64,000 nt of DNA from Rhizobium metallidurans. Lineage in GTDB: Bacteria > Pseudomonadota > Alphaproteobacteria > Rhizobiales > Rhizobiaceae. Location of the stretch: NCBI RefSeq assembly GCF_014196505.1, contig NZ_JACIDW010000005.1, positions 124,001 to 188,000 of the forward strand, written 5' to 3'. Position numbers and translations under genes: made by a program. The notes beneath the pieces were generated by a model. The model was given only the letters and a program-made list of their open reading frames with translations, did not search any database and had not been told where the DNA came from. Positions 15,438 through 25,066 of the stretch are shown one piece after another. The stretch's first letter is position 1, and each line of letters opens with the position of its first letter.

Positions 15438-16693
15438 GCGACAGCGAAAATCACCACCACGGCAAGAACGAGATCATCATCGTCAAGCGACATGGTGGTG
15501 GCGATCACGACGGCGCCCATGGTGGCGCCTGGAAAATCGCCTATGCCGACTTCATGACCGCGTTGATGGCGTTCTTTCTCGTCATGTGGCTGGTCAATGC
15601 CGCCAACGAGGAGACCAAGGCCTCCGTCGCCACCTATTTCAACCCGATCAAGCTGTCGGACGAGAAACCCACGGAAAAAGGCTTGAAGAAGCCGGTCGAG
15701 CAGGCTGACGGGCAGGAGAAGGCCGACAAGTCGAAGGAAAAGCAGGACCAGCCGAACCAGGGCGCTGCGGCGGCCAGCGGCGAGGATCAGACCTCGACAT
15801 CGGGCGACCAGCAGAACTATTCCGAAGCGGATTTCTTCGAGAACCCCTATTCGGTTCTGGCCGAAATCGCCCAGGAGGTTGGCCAGCAGGCCAATGTCAG
15901 CGCCAAGGGCGAGGGCGGTGCGGCCGATTCCGGCCCCGCAACCGGCGCCGATGGCGGCGAGGCCTACCGCGATCCCTTCGATCCCGACTTCTGGACGAAG
16001 CAGATAGAAGTGACGCGCGCGGACAAGACCCAGCCCGACGATCCGGCCAAGCAGGCGATCGAACTCGCCAAGGCGGAAGACGCCAAGGCGCAGCAGGTCG
16101 ACACCCAGCCCGTCGTCGCGCAGCCCCCCGAGGCGACCGCCAAGGCCAGCGACAAGACCAGTGACAAGACCGCCGACAAGGATGGCGTAGCGCCGCTGAC
16201 GCAGACGCCGGCGGAAAAGGCAGTCGAGCAGGAACAGCAAGCCAAGGAACTCCAGCAGGAGATCGCCAAGCAGATCGGCGGTGTCGCGGGCAAGCTCGCG
16301 GAAGGGCTGACGGTGACGCCGGCGGAGGGTGGCCTGCTGGTCAGCATCTCCGACCAGAGCGACGATTCGATGTTCAACGTCGGTTCCGCCGTGCCGCGCA
16401 AGGAGATGGTCCTTGCGATGCAGAAGATCGGCGAGGTGCTCAAGGCGAAGAACGGCGTCGTGGCGATCCGTGGCCACACCGACGGTCGTCAGTACAAGGG
16501 CGAAAACGGGAACTGGCGCCTTTCGATGGATCGCGCCCAGGCCGCCTATTACATGATGGTGCGCGGCGGCCTCGACGAGAAGCGCGTCTCCCAGGTTTCA
16601 GGCTTCGCCGATCGCAGGCTCAAGGACACCGCCGATCCGTACAACGCCTCCAACCGGCGTATCGAAATTCTCCTCCAGGCCGATGAGGGGTAA
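15434..16693 (+). CDS. motB: MotB, stator subunit
   Basis: MotB forms, with MotA, the proton-conducting stator and anchors it to peptidoglycan. A His/Gly-rich cytoplasmic tail is followed by AWKIAYADFMTALMAFFLVM, where Asp39 is the proton-binding residue at the head of the single transmembrane helix (about 41-57). A long Lys-, Gln- and Glu-rich linker (about 65-270) leads to the C-terminal OmpA-like domain with IRGHTDGRQY and ASNRRIEILL. At 419 residues it is longer than enterobacterial MotB because of the linker, as in S. meliloti. motC follows after 3 nt. Confidence 0.96.
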   Translation: MSDSENHHHGKNEIIIVKRHGGGDHDGAHGGAWKIAYADFMTALMAFFLVMWLVNAANEETKASVATYFNPIKLSDEKPTEKGLKKPVEQADGQEKADKSKEKQDQPNQGAAAASGEDQTSTSGDQQNYSEADFFENPYSVLAEIAQEVGQQANVSAKGEGGAADSGPATGADGGEAYRDPFDPDFWTKQIEVTRADKTQPDDPAKQAIELAKAEDAKAQQVDTQPVVAQPPEATAKASDKTSDKTADKDGVAPLTQTPAEKAVEQEQQAKELQQEIAKQIGGVAGKLAEGLTVTPAEGGLLVSISDQSDDSMFNVGSAVPRKEMVLAMQKIGEVLKAKNGVVAIRGHTDGRQYKGENGNWRLSMDRAQAAYYMMVRGGLDEKRVSQVSGFADRRLKDTADPYNASNRRIEILLQADEG

Positions 16694-16696
16694 TCG

Positions 16697-18124
16697 ATGA
16701 AGCGCCGGCAGCACAGGCATCTCCTGCCTCTCGCATTCAGCATCGCGCTGGCGGCGACCGGTGTCGCGCGCGCGGAAGACGCAGCGCCGCCCGCGGCACC
16801 CGCGCCGGCCGGAACTGCCGAGACACAGGCGGGCGGTGCCGAGGCACCCGAATCCAGGCAGGCACAACCACCGGCCGCCGCAACGGCCGCCGCCGAGGCG
16901 TTGCCTGTCGCGCCGGCGGACGATGGTGGCGACACGGCACCCTACAAGATGCTGCGCTCGCTGCAGTTCATTCAGGATTCCGTCGTGCTCGGCGACAGTT
17001 CCGCCAACGAGATGCAGCGCTTCATGCTCGGCACGATCGACAAGCGCCTGCGCGCTGTCGATCCCACCGTCTTCGATGACGACCGCAACGTCGACGCCGC
17101 CCTGATCTACGCCATGAGCGGCGGCAATCCGCAGACGCTGGAATATCTGGTGGCGCGCGACGTCAACGGCTACTTCGACAACCGCGTGACCGACATCCTG
17201 CGCAAATATCTGAGCGGCAAGGGTCTGCTCGTCGCCAAGACCTTGGTGGAGATGGCGCAGGAGTACAAGGACAAGAAGATCGGTCCCTACCTCGCGCTGG
17301 TTGGCGGCAACGTCACGCTTGCCAAGAGCCCGGAAGAGGCTCTCAAGCTCTACGACCTCGCGCGGTTGAACGCGCCCGGCACGATCATCGAGGAGGCGGC
17401 GCTGCGCCGCTCCGTGGCGATCTCCGTCGACAAGGGGCTCGTGGATCAGGGGTTGAAGTATTCGCAGCGCTATGTCCGCCGCTTCCTTTACTCGCCCTAT
17501 GCCAGCCAGTTCGCCGATCTCTTCGTGAAGCTGCTGGTCGATCAGGACCGCAACGTCAAGCCCGACGACGTCGTCGGCATCCTCTCCTTCATGGACGAGG
17601 CGCGCCAGCGGGAAATCTATCTGCGCATCGCGCGCGCCGCGGCGATTGCCGGAAAGGGCGAACTCGCCCGCATGGCGGCCGGCCGCGCGCAGTCCCTGTC
17701 GGGCAATGCGAACAATGCGTTCGGCGCGCTTGCCGACTTCTACGGTGGCATGGCGTCGATCCCGACGGACAAGATCGATACCGCGGCGCGCAATATTTCG
17801 AACATCGCCGACAAGGCGCTTTCGCCGCGTGACCAGATCTTGCGGGCTGCCGCGCGGTCGGTCGCGGAGCAGGTGCTTCGGCAACCAGACGCTGCAAGCC
17901 TGACGCAAGGCTCTGCTAATACACCAAATGGTCAAGAAGCTAGCTCTGAACAGGCCGCCGGGGGAGGATCGGCCGCGGAGGGGGCGGTTGCCGACGCCGT
18001 GCCGGCGATCGGGTCGCAATCAGCGGATCCACAAAACGCCGACCCCGCATTCAGCTCATTTGTGACCTCGAGCCGCTCTCAGTTGGATGAGATCGACGGC
18101 CTTTTGAACAAGGAAAGCAATTGA
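16697..18124 (+). CDS. motC: MotC, periplasmic motility protein
   Basis: MotC is a rhizobia-specific periplasmic protein that binds the periplasmic part of MotB and is needed for motor rotation. It has 475 residues: an N-terminal Sec signal (LPLAFSIALAATGVARA), a Pro- and Ala-rich segment to about residue 75, then a long all-helical body. The C-terminal 70 residues are low-complexity (Gln, Ser, Asn, Pro). It lies between motB and motD with 1-3 nt gaps. Its chaperone MotE is encoded at 5270. Function is from synteny and the known S. meliloti system. Confidence 0.92.
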   Translation: MKRRQHRHLLPLAFSIALAATGVARAEDAAPPAAPAPAGTAETQAGGAEAPESRQAQPPAAATAAAEALPVAPADDGGDTAPYKMLRSLQFIQDSVVLGDSSANEMQRFMLGTIDKRLRAVDPTVFDDDRNVDAALIYAMSGGNPQTLEYLVARDVNGYFDNRVTDILRKYLSGKGLLVAKTLVEMAQEYKDKKIGPYLALVGGNVTLAKSPEEALKLYDLARLNAPGTIIEEAALRRSVAISVDKGLVDQGLKYSQRYVRRFLYSPYASQFADLFVKLLVDQDRNVKPDDVVGILSFMDEARQREIYLRIARAAAIAGKGELARMAAGRAQSLSGNANNAFGALADFYGGMASIPTDKIDTAARNISNIADKALSPRDQILRAAARSVAEQVLRQPDAASLTQGSANTPNGQEASSEQAAGGGSAAEGAVADAVPAIGSQSADPQNADPAFSSFVTSSRSQLDEIDGLLNKESN

Positions 18125-18125
18125 T

Positions 18126-19547
18126 ATGATGGATATCAGCGTTCCGGCCGGAGCCGCGGATGCCGCCGCGGGAGCAAAAGCCGGCCGGCCGGCCGGCAAG
18201 GGTGCGGACACCGAAGGCAGCGGCGGCTTCGCCGACGTTCTGAACAAGGCCAATGCCGGTTCTGATCGCAACCAGGGCGCCAAGGCCAACGGCAAGCAAT
18301 CTTCGGAAACGGCCGATAGCGGCAACGGAGCCGTGACCTCGGCGCCGCCGCGCTCGAAACCGAAAGCCATGATCGATCTTGGCAATACAGCCGTACTGGC
18401 GCAGGCGGAAGCGGATGCGACGACGGCCAATGCCGGCAAGGACACCCAGAAGGCCGGCCGGATCGATATCAAATCGCTTGGCAAGCAGATCGACGACGCG
18501 GCGGCCGACGAAACCGTGGCCGACGTCGCCGACAAGATTGCGGTACCGACATCGAAGGACGAAAAGACCGGCAAGCCGGTCAAGACCGAGACGAAGCCCG
18601 CATCCATGGACGACAATGCCGTCTCGGATGTCTTGAGCATGCTCGAGAAGACGCCGGTGGATGGCGCGTCCGTCGCCGCGGCGGGATTGTTCGCACAGAA
18701 GACGACGGAAGCGGTGGCCGCCGATGCCAAGGACAAGTCTTCAGGCAAGGCGAAGTCCAAGGATGACGCGGTCGCCGATGTGGCTGGTGCCCTGAAGTCG
18801 GCTACGGATACCACGTCCGACGTCGATATGCCCGGTGCGACCTCCTCCAGCGATACGGTCGGTCAGACCTTCCGGCTGACGCGCGCGGATAGCCGTGGAA
18901 CGTCCATGGACATGTATATTGGCGCCGAAAAGGATGCCGGCGAAGTCGGCGGCAAGGCAAATATCGAGACCGTCACGGTTGTCGATTCCCGGCGATATCT
19001 TGGCCTGGCGCAGAATACGAACTCCGCCGCCGTGACGGCGGCAATCGCCGGCGACCAGGAATGGGCGCATGCGATGCAGGCGACGTCCTCCCTGTCGAAC
19101 GCCGCGACATTGAGCAGCACCGGCAAGGTCGTCAATACGCTCAAGATCCAGATGAACCCGATCGATCTCGGCCTCGTCACCGCCACGCTGCGGCTTCAGG
19201 GCGATGCATTGAGCGTGGATCTCAAGGTCGAGACGGCGGCCGCCTACCGGCAGCTCAAGGACGATAACACCAAGATTCTCGAGTCGCTGCGCAGTCAGGG
19301 CTACGCCATCGACGGCGTCAGCATCAGCATCGCGCCTGTCGTCAACACGGATACCAGCAGCCAGGCGAACACGCAGAACGGCGCCGGTCAGAACTTCGCC
19401 CAGGGGCAGGGCGGAGAGGCGCGTGAGCGTCAGAATCAAATGGGTCAACGCAGTGCCGGAGGTTTCAATGTCACAGGTGAGGGCGACGCTACGGGCGCTT
19501 CTTCTGGCTCCTCTGGCAGCAGCGGCACTGGCGACGTATACCTCTGA
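18126..19547 (+). CDS. motD: MotD/FliK-type hook-length control protein
   Basis: The first 300 or so residues are Lys/Asp/Ala-rich and probably disordered. The C-terminal 110 residues are a Flg_hook (FliK C) domain: LKIQMNPIDLGLVTATLRLQ, then SLRSQGYAIDGVSISI. FliK-type proteins measure hook length and switch export specificity. The S. meliloti motD product was later recognised as FliK, so both names apply. ATG codons at 18126 and 18129 are both usable. The last 80 nt overlap the transglycosylase gene in another frame. Confidence 0.93.
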   Translation: MMDISVPAGAADAAAGAKAGRPAGKGADTEGSGGFADVLNKANAGSDRNQGAKANGKQSSETADSGNGAVTSAPPRSKPKAMIDLGNTAVLAQAEADATTANAGKDTQKAGRIDIKSLGKQIDDAAADETVADVADKIAVPTSKDEKTGKPVKTETKPASMDDNAVSDVLSMLEKTPVDGASVAAAGLFAQKTTEAVAADAKDKSSGKAKSKDDAVADVAGALKSATDTTSDVDMPGATSSSDTVGQTFRLTRADSRGTSMDMYIGAEKDAGEVGGKANIETVTVVDSRRYLGLAQNTNSAAVTAAIAGDQEWAHAMQATSSLSNAATLSSTGKVVNTLKIQMNPIDLGLVTATLRLQGDALSVDLKVETAAAYRQLKDDNTKILESLRSQGYAIDGVSISIAPVVNTDTSSQANTQNGAGQNFAQGQGGEARERQNQMGQRSAGGFNVTGEGDATGASSGSSGSSGTGDVYL

Positions 19548-20052
19548 CGCGCGAGCCTCCGATGGCGCCTGCGAGCGGGAGATCCAGTCGGCGGCACTGA
19601 AATACGGTGTACCCGAGGGTATCCTCTATTCGGTCGGTTTGACCGAAACCGGCCGCAAGGGCTCGCTCTACGCCTACGCCTTGAACATAGAGGGCAAGCC
19701 CTTCTATCCCCGCTCCCAGCGCGATGCCCTGACGCAGTTCGACACGGCTCTGAGGTCGGGCGCGAAGCTGATCGATGTGGGCTGCATGCAGATCAACCAG
19801 TTCTACCACGGCGAGAATTTCCGCTCGGTGGAGGACATGCTCGACCCGCGTTCAAATGTCGAGTACGCGGCGAAGTTCCTCAAGAACCTGCGCAACCGTC
19901 ACGAAACGTGGACCATGGCGGTGGCGCGATACCACGCCGGCCCCAACAATGACCCCGCGCAGAAGCAATATGTCTGTCGTGTCATCGCCAACCTGGTGGC
20001 CACGGGCTATGGGAAATGGACTCCCAATGCGAGCAATTTCTGCCGCGGTTGA
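19468..20052 (+). CDS. Exported lytic transglycosylase (SltF-like), flagellar peptidoglycan hydrolase
   Basis: A signal peptide (RALLLAPLAAAALA, cleavage near ASDGA) is followed by an SLT domain: GILYSVGLTETGRKG carries the catalytic Glu, GCMQINQFYHG the second motif and AVARYHAGPNN the third. It probably opens the murein for the rod. The FlgJ homologue of this cluster (30003) has only the rod-binding half, so this gene may supply the missing hydrolase, as SltF does in Rhodobacter. The start is set at the ATG 19468 because GGAGG lies 6-10 nt upstream and the signal peptide then begins correctly. The frame is open to 19423. Confidence 0.85.
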   Translation: MSQVRATLRALLLAPLAAAALATYTSDARASDGACEREIQSAALKYGVPEGILYSVGLTETGRKGSLYAYALNIEGKPFYPRSQRDALTQFDTALRSGAKLIDVGCMQINQFYHGENFRSVEDMLDPRSNVEYAAKFLKNLRNRHETWTMAVARYHAGPNNDPAQKQYVCRVIANLVATGYGKWTPNASNFCRG

Positions 20053-20226
20053 CTCGCCCAAAGATAGCGAAAAAAGAACAAATCGGAAATGTGTCATAAT
20101 GTGGCGGGAATCCGGCCCAATGTGGCAAAGCAAGTCACAATTTAGGACATGTTAACTTTTCCACGAAACTTTTGTGTGCATAATCGGCAGCACCTACTAA
20201 ATGTAGAGCAAATCGGGGGGTAAATC

Positions 20227-20241
20227 TTAATCAACTATTAA
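20227..20241 (+). promoter_or_regulatory. CtrA-type box upstream of rem
   Basis: TTAATCAACTATTAA is an exact TTAA-N7-TTAA in the 282-bp AT-rich region before rem (start 20335). A TTAAC half site also occurs at about 20152. Direct control of rem by CtrA is inferred from the motif only. Confidence 0.5.
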
Positions 20242-20334
20242 TTTCCGCCAGTGAGTTCCTACAGCTTGTCCCAGAATCGTGCGATTCGTACCCATAGGTC
20301 ATCGATGTGCCACAAGTGATTCGGAGGCGGACGA

Positions 20335-21006
20335 ATGATCGTAGTGGTTGATGAGCGTGAGCTCGTGAAGGATGGCTACACTTCCCTTTTTGGTCGAGAA
20401 GGCATTCCTTCGACCGGTTTTGATCCAAACGAGTTTGGAGAGTGGGTGCAGACGGCTGCCGATTCGGATATCGCGGCGGTCGAGGCGTTTCTGATTGGCC
20501 AGGGACAGCAGACGTTCGAGCTGCCGCGCGCCATTCGCGATCGGTCGATGGCACCCGTCATCGCGGTCAGCGATCAGCCGTCGCTCGAAAACACGCTTGC
20601 ACTTTTTGATTGCGGCGTCGACGACGTCGTTCGCAAGCCGGTTCACCCCCGCGAAATTCTCGCACGCGCAGCGGCCATTCGCCGCCGCTTGAAGGCGATT
20701 TCCACGCACACGGATATCGGCGCGATCCGCGTCTTCTCCGATGGCCGCGATCCCGAGATCCACGGCGAAGTCTTCGCGCTGCCGCGCCGCGAGCGCCGCA
20801 TTCTCGAATATCTGATCGCCAACCGCGGTCGTCGCGTCACCAAGACCCAGATCTTCAACGCCATCTACGGAATCTTCGACGAGGAAGTCGAAGAGAACGT
20901 CGTTGAAAGCCACATTTCCAAGCTGCGCAAGAAGCTGCGCAAGAAGCTCGGCGTGGATCCGGTCGATTCCAAGCGATTCCTCGGCTACTGCATTGATTGG
21001 GAATAG
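20335..21006 (+). CDS. rem: Rem, orphan OmpR-type activator of flagellar genes
   Basis: Rem activates late motility genes in S. meliloti and is itself activated by VisNR. The 223 residues comprise a receiver-like domain (1-115) and a winged-helix DNA-binding domain (about 118-223, with [21 protein letters not shown] and a C-terminal wing). The receiver is atypical: one acidic pair (Asp6-Glu7) remains, the phosphoacceptor Asp appears replaced by Glu50, while the Lys at 101 (RKP) is kept. This suits phosphorylation-independent activity. GGAGGCGG precedes the ATG. No sensor kinase is nearby. Confidence 0.93.
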   Translation: MIVVVDERELVKDGYTSLFGREGIPSTGFDPNEFGEWVQTAADSDIAAVEAFLIGQGQQTFELPRAIRDRSMAPVIAVSDQPSLENTLALFDCGVDDVVRKPVHPREILARAAAIRRRLKAISTHTDIGAIRVFSDGRDPEIHGEVFALPRRERRILEYLIANRGRRVTKTQIFNAIYGIFDEEVEENVVESHISKLRKKLRKKLGVDPVDSKRFLGYCIDWE

Positions 21007-21133
21007 TTTTTTTAACGCCCATTACCGGCCGGCGGTCTAGCTTCGGATCTTTTTCGATCACGCCAAAGCCAGACAGCTTCACGCAAGGCCCGCCGGATAC
21101 TCTCAAGCCTACTAAGGAAATCGAGGTTTTCAG

Positions 21134-22420
21134 ATGAGCATTTTCGGCAGCATGAAGACGGCGGTGTCCGGCATGAACGCGCAGGCGAACCGCCTGAGCA
21201 CCGTGGCCGACAACATCGCCAACGTAAACACGTCGGGCTACAAGTCGGTGTCGACCGCCTTCTCGTCGCTTGTTCTGCCTTCGAGCTCGGGCAACTACAA
21301 TTCGGGCGGCGTACAGACGTCGGTTCGCCAGTCTGTCTCCGCGCAGGGCGATATCTCCTACACCACCTCGGGCTACGACCTCGCCATCTCCGGCGACGGC
21401 TTCTTCATCGTCGAGAGCCCCGATGGTGTTCCGGTTCTGACCCGCGCCGGCGACTTCACGAAGGATCCGGACGGTAACCTCGTCAATTCGGCCGGCTTCA
21501 AGCTGATGGGCTATTCCTACGATTCCGGCGCGCCGGCAGTCGTCGTCAACGGCTTCTCGGGCCTGGTTCCGGTCAACGTAGCCCAATCAGGGTTGACAGC
21601 GATCGCCTCCACGGCCGGCACCTTCTCGGGCAACCTCAATTCCGGCGCCGCGATCGCGACAGGCAACCTGCCGGCCGACAACGTGCTGCCCATGACCACC
21701 GACACCAAGCAGATTTCGATGGTCGGCTACGACAAGCTCGGTAACACCGTGCAATACGACTTCTACTTCACGAAGACGGACGTCACCACGCCGCCGCCAG
21801 CAACCGGCGCCGCGAGCACCTGGGACGTCACGGTATACCGCAATGGGGACGCCGCGAGCGGCGGCACCACGTCCTTCCCCTATTCGTCGGCCGCCGTCGG
21901 CAGCGGTACGATAGAGTTCGACGCGCAAGGCAAGCTTCTTACCGGCGGCTCGCTTCTCATCGACGATCCGGTTACCACAGGCCAGATCCAGATGGATCTC
22001 TCCGGCTTCACGCAGCTTGCCTCCGACTTCGCCGGCAAGGGCACGCCGAACGGCCAGGCCGCTAGCCCTGTCGACAGCGTGTCGATCGGCAAGGATGGCA
22101 CCGTTTCCGCCAAGTATGCGGATGGAACGTCCAAGCCGCTGTACCGGATTCCGCTGGCAACGGTCGCAAGCCCGGACAACATGACGCTCATGAGCGGCAA
22201 CGTCTACAGCGCCAATGGCAGCTCGGGCGTTACGGTCACCGGCTTCCCGCAGACCAACGGCTTCGGCTCCATCCAGGCCGGTGCGATCGAAAGCTCGAAC
22301 GTCGACCTCGCCGGCGAACTGACCAAGATGATCGAATCGCAGCGCAGCTACACTGCCAATTCCAAGGTGTTCCAGACAGGGTCCGACATCATGGACGTCC
22401 TCGTCAACCTCAAGAGATAA
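21134..22420 (+). CDS. flgE: FlgE, hook protein
   Basis: FlgE is the structural subunit of the hook. The N-terminal rod/hook signature (DNIANVNTSGYKS), the FlgE/F/G domain (GDGFFIVESPDGVPVLTRAGDF), a large central domain and the C-terminal axial helix (GELTKMIESQRSYTANSKVF) are all present in 428 residues. It opens the third flagellar block, 127 nt after rem, and flgK follows after 19 nt. Confidence 0.97.
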   Translation: MSIFGSMKTAVSGMNAQANRLSTVADNIANVNTSGYKSVSTAFSSLVLPSSSGNYNSGGVQTSVRQSVSAQGDISYTTSGYDLAISGDGFFIVESPDGVPVLTRAGDFTKDPDGNLVNSAGFKLMGYSYDSGAPAVVVNGFSGLVPVNVAQSGLTAIASTAGTFSGNLNSGAAIATGNLPADNVLPMTTDTKQISMVGYDKLGNTVQYDFYFTKTDVTTPPPATGAASTWDVTVYRNGDAASGGTTSFPYSSAAVGSGTIEFDAQGKLLTGGSLLIDDPVTTGQIQMDLSGFTQLASDFAGKGTPNGQAASPVDSVSIGKDGTVSAKYADGTSKPLYRIPLATVASPDNMTLMSGNVYSANGSSGVTVTGFPQTNGFGSIQAGAIESSNVDLAGELTKMIESQRSYTANSKVFQTGSDIMDVLVNLKR

Positions 22421-22439
22421 GTAGGGTAACGGGTAAGCC

Positions 22440-23900
22440 ATGTCGCTCACGTCCGCACTTAATACCGCGCAGAGCATATTCAACAACACCGGCACGCAGA
22501 GCAGTGTCGCGTCGAACAATATCTCGAATTCCAGCAACAGCGATTACGTGCGCCGTCAGGCGATGGTCACGACGTCGCTGAATGGAGCGCAGGTTGTAAA
22601 GATCAGCAGGGCTCAGGAAGACGCCCTGATGCGGCAGTGGCTGTCGGCTAGCGCGGGAGACAGTGCCCAGCAGACTTTGCTGAACGGCCTGTCCGACCTG
22701 AAGTCGGTGCTCGGCGGCAATGATTACGAGACGTCGCCGGCCACCTATCTTTCGACCTTCGAGCAGAAGCTCCAGGCATTCCGCACCTCGCCGAGCAGCG
22801 CGATCGCGGCGCAAAGCGCGGTCACGGCGGCGCAGGACGTCGCCAATTCGCTGAACAGCGCCACCAAGTCGGTCCAGCTCATCCGCCAGAACGCGGACAA
22901 GGAGATCGCCACCCAGGTCGATACGCTGAATACGTTGCTGGCGCAGTTCAAGACGGCGAACGACGCCGTCAAGGGCGCCACCGCCACCGGCGGCAACACG
23001 GCCGACGCGCTCGATGAGCGCGACAAGCTGCTGAAGCAGATTTCCTCCATCGTCGGCGTCAAGACCGCCGATCGCGCCAATGGCGACATGGCGCTCTATA
23101 CCAATGACGGAACGGTCGTCTTCGACACCATTCCGCGTGCGGTCACTTTCGTCTCGCAGGATACCTACACGACGGGAACCAAGGGTAACGGCGTCTACAT
23201 CGACGGCGTGGCGCTGACCAGCGGGCAGGGGTCCACGACGACAGCCAAGGGCAGCCTTCAGGCCTTGCTGCAGATCCGCGACGAGGTCGCGCCCACTTTC
23301 CAGGCGCAACTCGACGAGATCGCCAAGTCCCTGGTGACGACGTTCTCGGAAACCGATGGCACGACGACGCAGCCGGGTCTGTTCGTCTGGAAGACGTCGA
23401 CCGGGCTTGACGGCGACACGCCGACGACCCCTGATGTCATCAACGGCATCGCCGGTACGATTACGGTAAACACAGCGGTAATCACCAGCCAGGGTGGTGA
23501 CCCGATGAAGCTGCGTGATGGCTCCATCACCGGGTTGACCAATCTCAACACGGACAACGCCAGCGGCTTCTCCGACAATCTCGACGCCTTGTATGCCGCG
23601 CTGGGCTCGGCGCAGACGTTCTCGTCGGACGCCGGCATCTCCTCGAATGTCAGCGTCATCAGCTACGCGCAGAACTCGGTCGGCTGGCTCGAACAGCTGC
23701 GAAGCGACGCAACGACGGCATCCGAAAATACAAGCGCTGCTCTGTCGCGCTCAACCGAAGCGTACTCAAATGAGACAGGCGTCAACCTTGACGAGGAACT
23801 GACACTGCTGCTTGATATTGAGCAGTCTTACAAGGCGGCCACGAAGATACTCAATGCCGTCAACGAGATGTACCAGTCGCTGCTGGACATAACGGGGTAA
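22440..23900 (+). CDS. flgK: FlgK, hook-filament junction protein 1
   Basis: FlgK joins hook and filament. The N-terminus (QSSVASNNISNSSNSDYVRRQ) and the C-terminus (GVNLDEELTLLLDIEQSYKAATKILNAVNEMYQSLLDI) match the family, with a variable Ala/Thr-rich middle. The length is 486 residues. A FlgN-like chaperone candidate for FlgK and FlgL is encoded at 30584. flgL starts 3 nt after the stop. Confidence 0.96.
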   Translation: MSLTSALNTAQSIFNNTGTQSSVASNNISNSSNSDYVRRQAMVTTSLNGAQVVKISRAQEDALMRQWLSASAGDSAQQTLLNGLSDLKSVLGGNDYETSPATYLSTFEQKLQAFRTSPSSAIAAQSAVTAAQDVANSLNSATKSVQLIRQNADKEIATQVDTLNTLLAQFKTANDAVKGATATGGNTADALDERDKLLKQISSIVGVKTADRANGDMALYTNDGTVVFDTIPRAVTFVSQDTYTTGTKGNGVYIDGVALTSGQGSTTTAKGSLQALLQIRDEVAPTFQAQLDEIAKSLVTTFSETDGTTTQPGLFVWKTSTGLDGDTPTTPDVINGIAGTITVNTAVITSQGGDPMKLRDGSITGLTNLNTDNASGFSDNLDALYAALGSAQTFSSDAGISSNVSVISYAQNSVGWLEQLRSDATTASENTSAALSRSTEAYSNETGVNLDEELTLLLDIEQSYKAATKILNAVNEMYQSLLDITG

Positions 23901-23903
23901 GCC

Positions 23904-25025
23904 ATGAAAAGCTCTTTTATTTCTAGTTCGGCAATTCAAACCGCGATGCGACTGACCATTCGCCAGTCGCAGACCGAGCTCGTCAAATCCTCGCTCGAAG
24001 CAACGACCGGCGTCTACGCCGACATCGGCGCCTCGCTGGGCTCGGGAGCGGCGAAAAGCGTAAACTTCACCGCCGAAGTCACCCGCATCAAGGCGTTGCA
24101 GGGCAGCAACTCAGTCGTCTCGGGCCGCCTCGAAGCGTCCCAGCTTGGCTTGACCAGCATGAAGACGGCGGGCGATGCGCTCGTATCGAAGCTGACGGCG
24201 CTGCAGGGCAGCCAGGACAAGACCAGCATCACCGTCGCGATGCAGTCGGCCGGCGACGCGCTTTCCTCGCTGATGGACACCGGAAACTCGATGCTGAACG
24301 GAGAGTATCTGTTCTCCGGCATCAACACCGATGTTCAGCCGCTGACGGATCAGTCGACCACCGCGACCGCCGCGATCCAGGCGAATCTCGATGCCTGGGC
24401 AAGCAGCCTGGGCAAGACCAAGTCGGAACTGACCGGCGACGAGATGGACACGTTCATCTCCAACTTCGTCGAGCCGATGTTCTCGCAGGATACGCTGAAC
24501 GCGACATCGACGCCGCTGCCGTTCCCGCCGATCGGCGTTGGAGCCCCCACGCCGCCGCTGGCCTATGTCACGCCGCCGGCATGGGCTGACTGGTCGAGCG
24601 CGTCCAACCAGAACATGACGAGCCGGATCAGCAACTCCGAAACCGTCACGTCGTCGACCAATTCCAATTCCGAAGGCATGCGCTACTTCGCGCTGGCTTC
24701 CATGACGGTATCGGCCCTTGCCGGCGTCGGCCTCAGCGGCGACGCGCTGGCGATGACGACATCGAAGGCGATCGGCTTCGCCGCGCAGGGAACGACCGGC
24801 ATCGTCACCCAGGCGAGCCAGCTCGGTCTGTCGCAGGAGCGCGTTACGAAGGCGAACGACGCTCTCGATGCGCAGTCCAGCATCATTCAGAACAAGCTTG
24901 TCGACCTTCAGGGCGTCGACCAGTCGGAGGCGTCGACGCGCGTGAACACGCTGCAGACACAGCTCGAAACCGCATACACGATCGTTTCAAAAATTCAGCA
25001 GTTGAGCCTCGTGAACTACCTCTGA
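23904..25025 (+). CDS. flgL: FlgL, hook-filament junction protein 3
   Basis: FlgL is the junction protein next to the filament. The 373 residues have flagellin-like ends: an N-terminal helix beginning KSSFISSSAIQTAMRLTIRQ and a C-terminal helix with NTLQTQLETAYTIVSKIQQLSLVNYL. The middle contains GEYLFSGINTDVQPL, the FlgL motif. A Pro-rich insert lies near residue 200. The flaF start follows after 41 nt. Confidence 0.94.
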   Translation: MKSSFISSSAIQTAMRLTIRQSQTELVKSSLEATTGVYADIGASLGSGAAKSVNFTAEVTRIKALQGSNSVVSGRLEASQLGLTSMKTAGDALVSKLTALQGSQDKTSITVAMQSAGDALSSLMDTGNSMLNGEYLFSGINTDVQPLTDQSTTATAAIQANLDAWASSLGKTKSELTGDEMDTFISNFVEPMFSQDTLNATSTPLPFPPIGVGAPTPPLAYVTPPAWADWSSASNQNMTSRISNSETVTSSTNSNSEGMRYFALASMTVSALAGVGLSGDALAMTTSKAIGFAAQGTTGIVTQASQLGLSQERVTKANDALDAQSSIIQNKLVDLQGVDQSEASTRVNTLQTQLETAYTIVSKIQQLSLVNYL

Positions 25026-25066
25026 TGATCAGAGGCAGAAGTACAAGTACAAAGAAGGATGCATGA

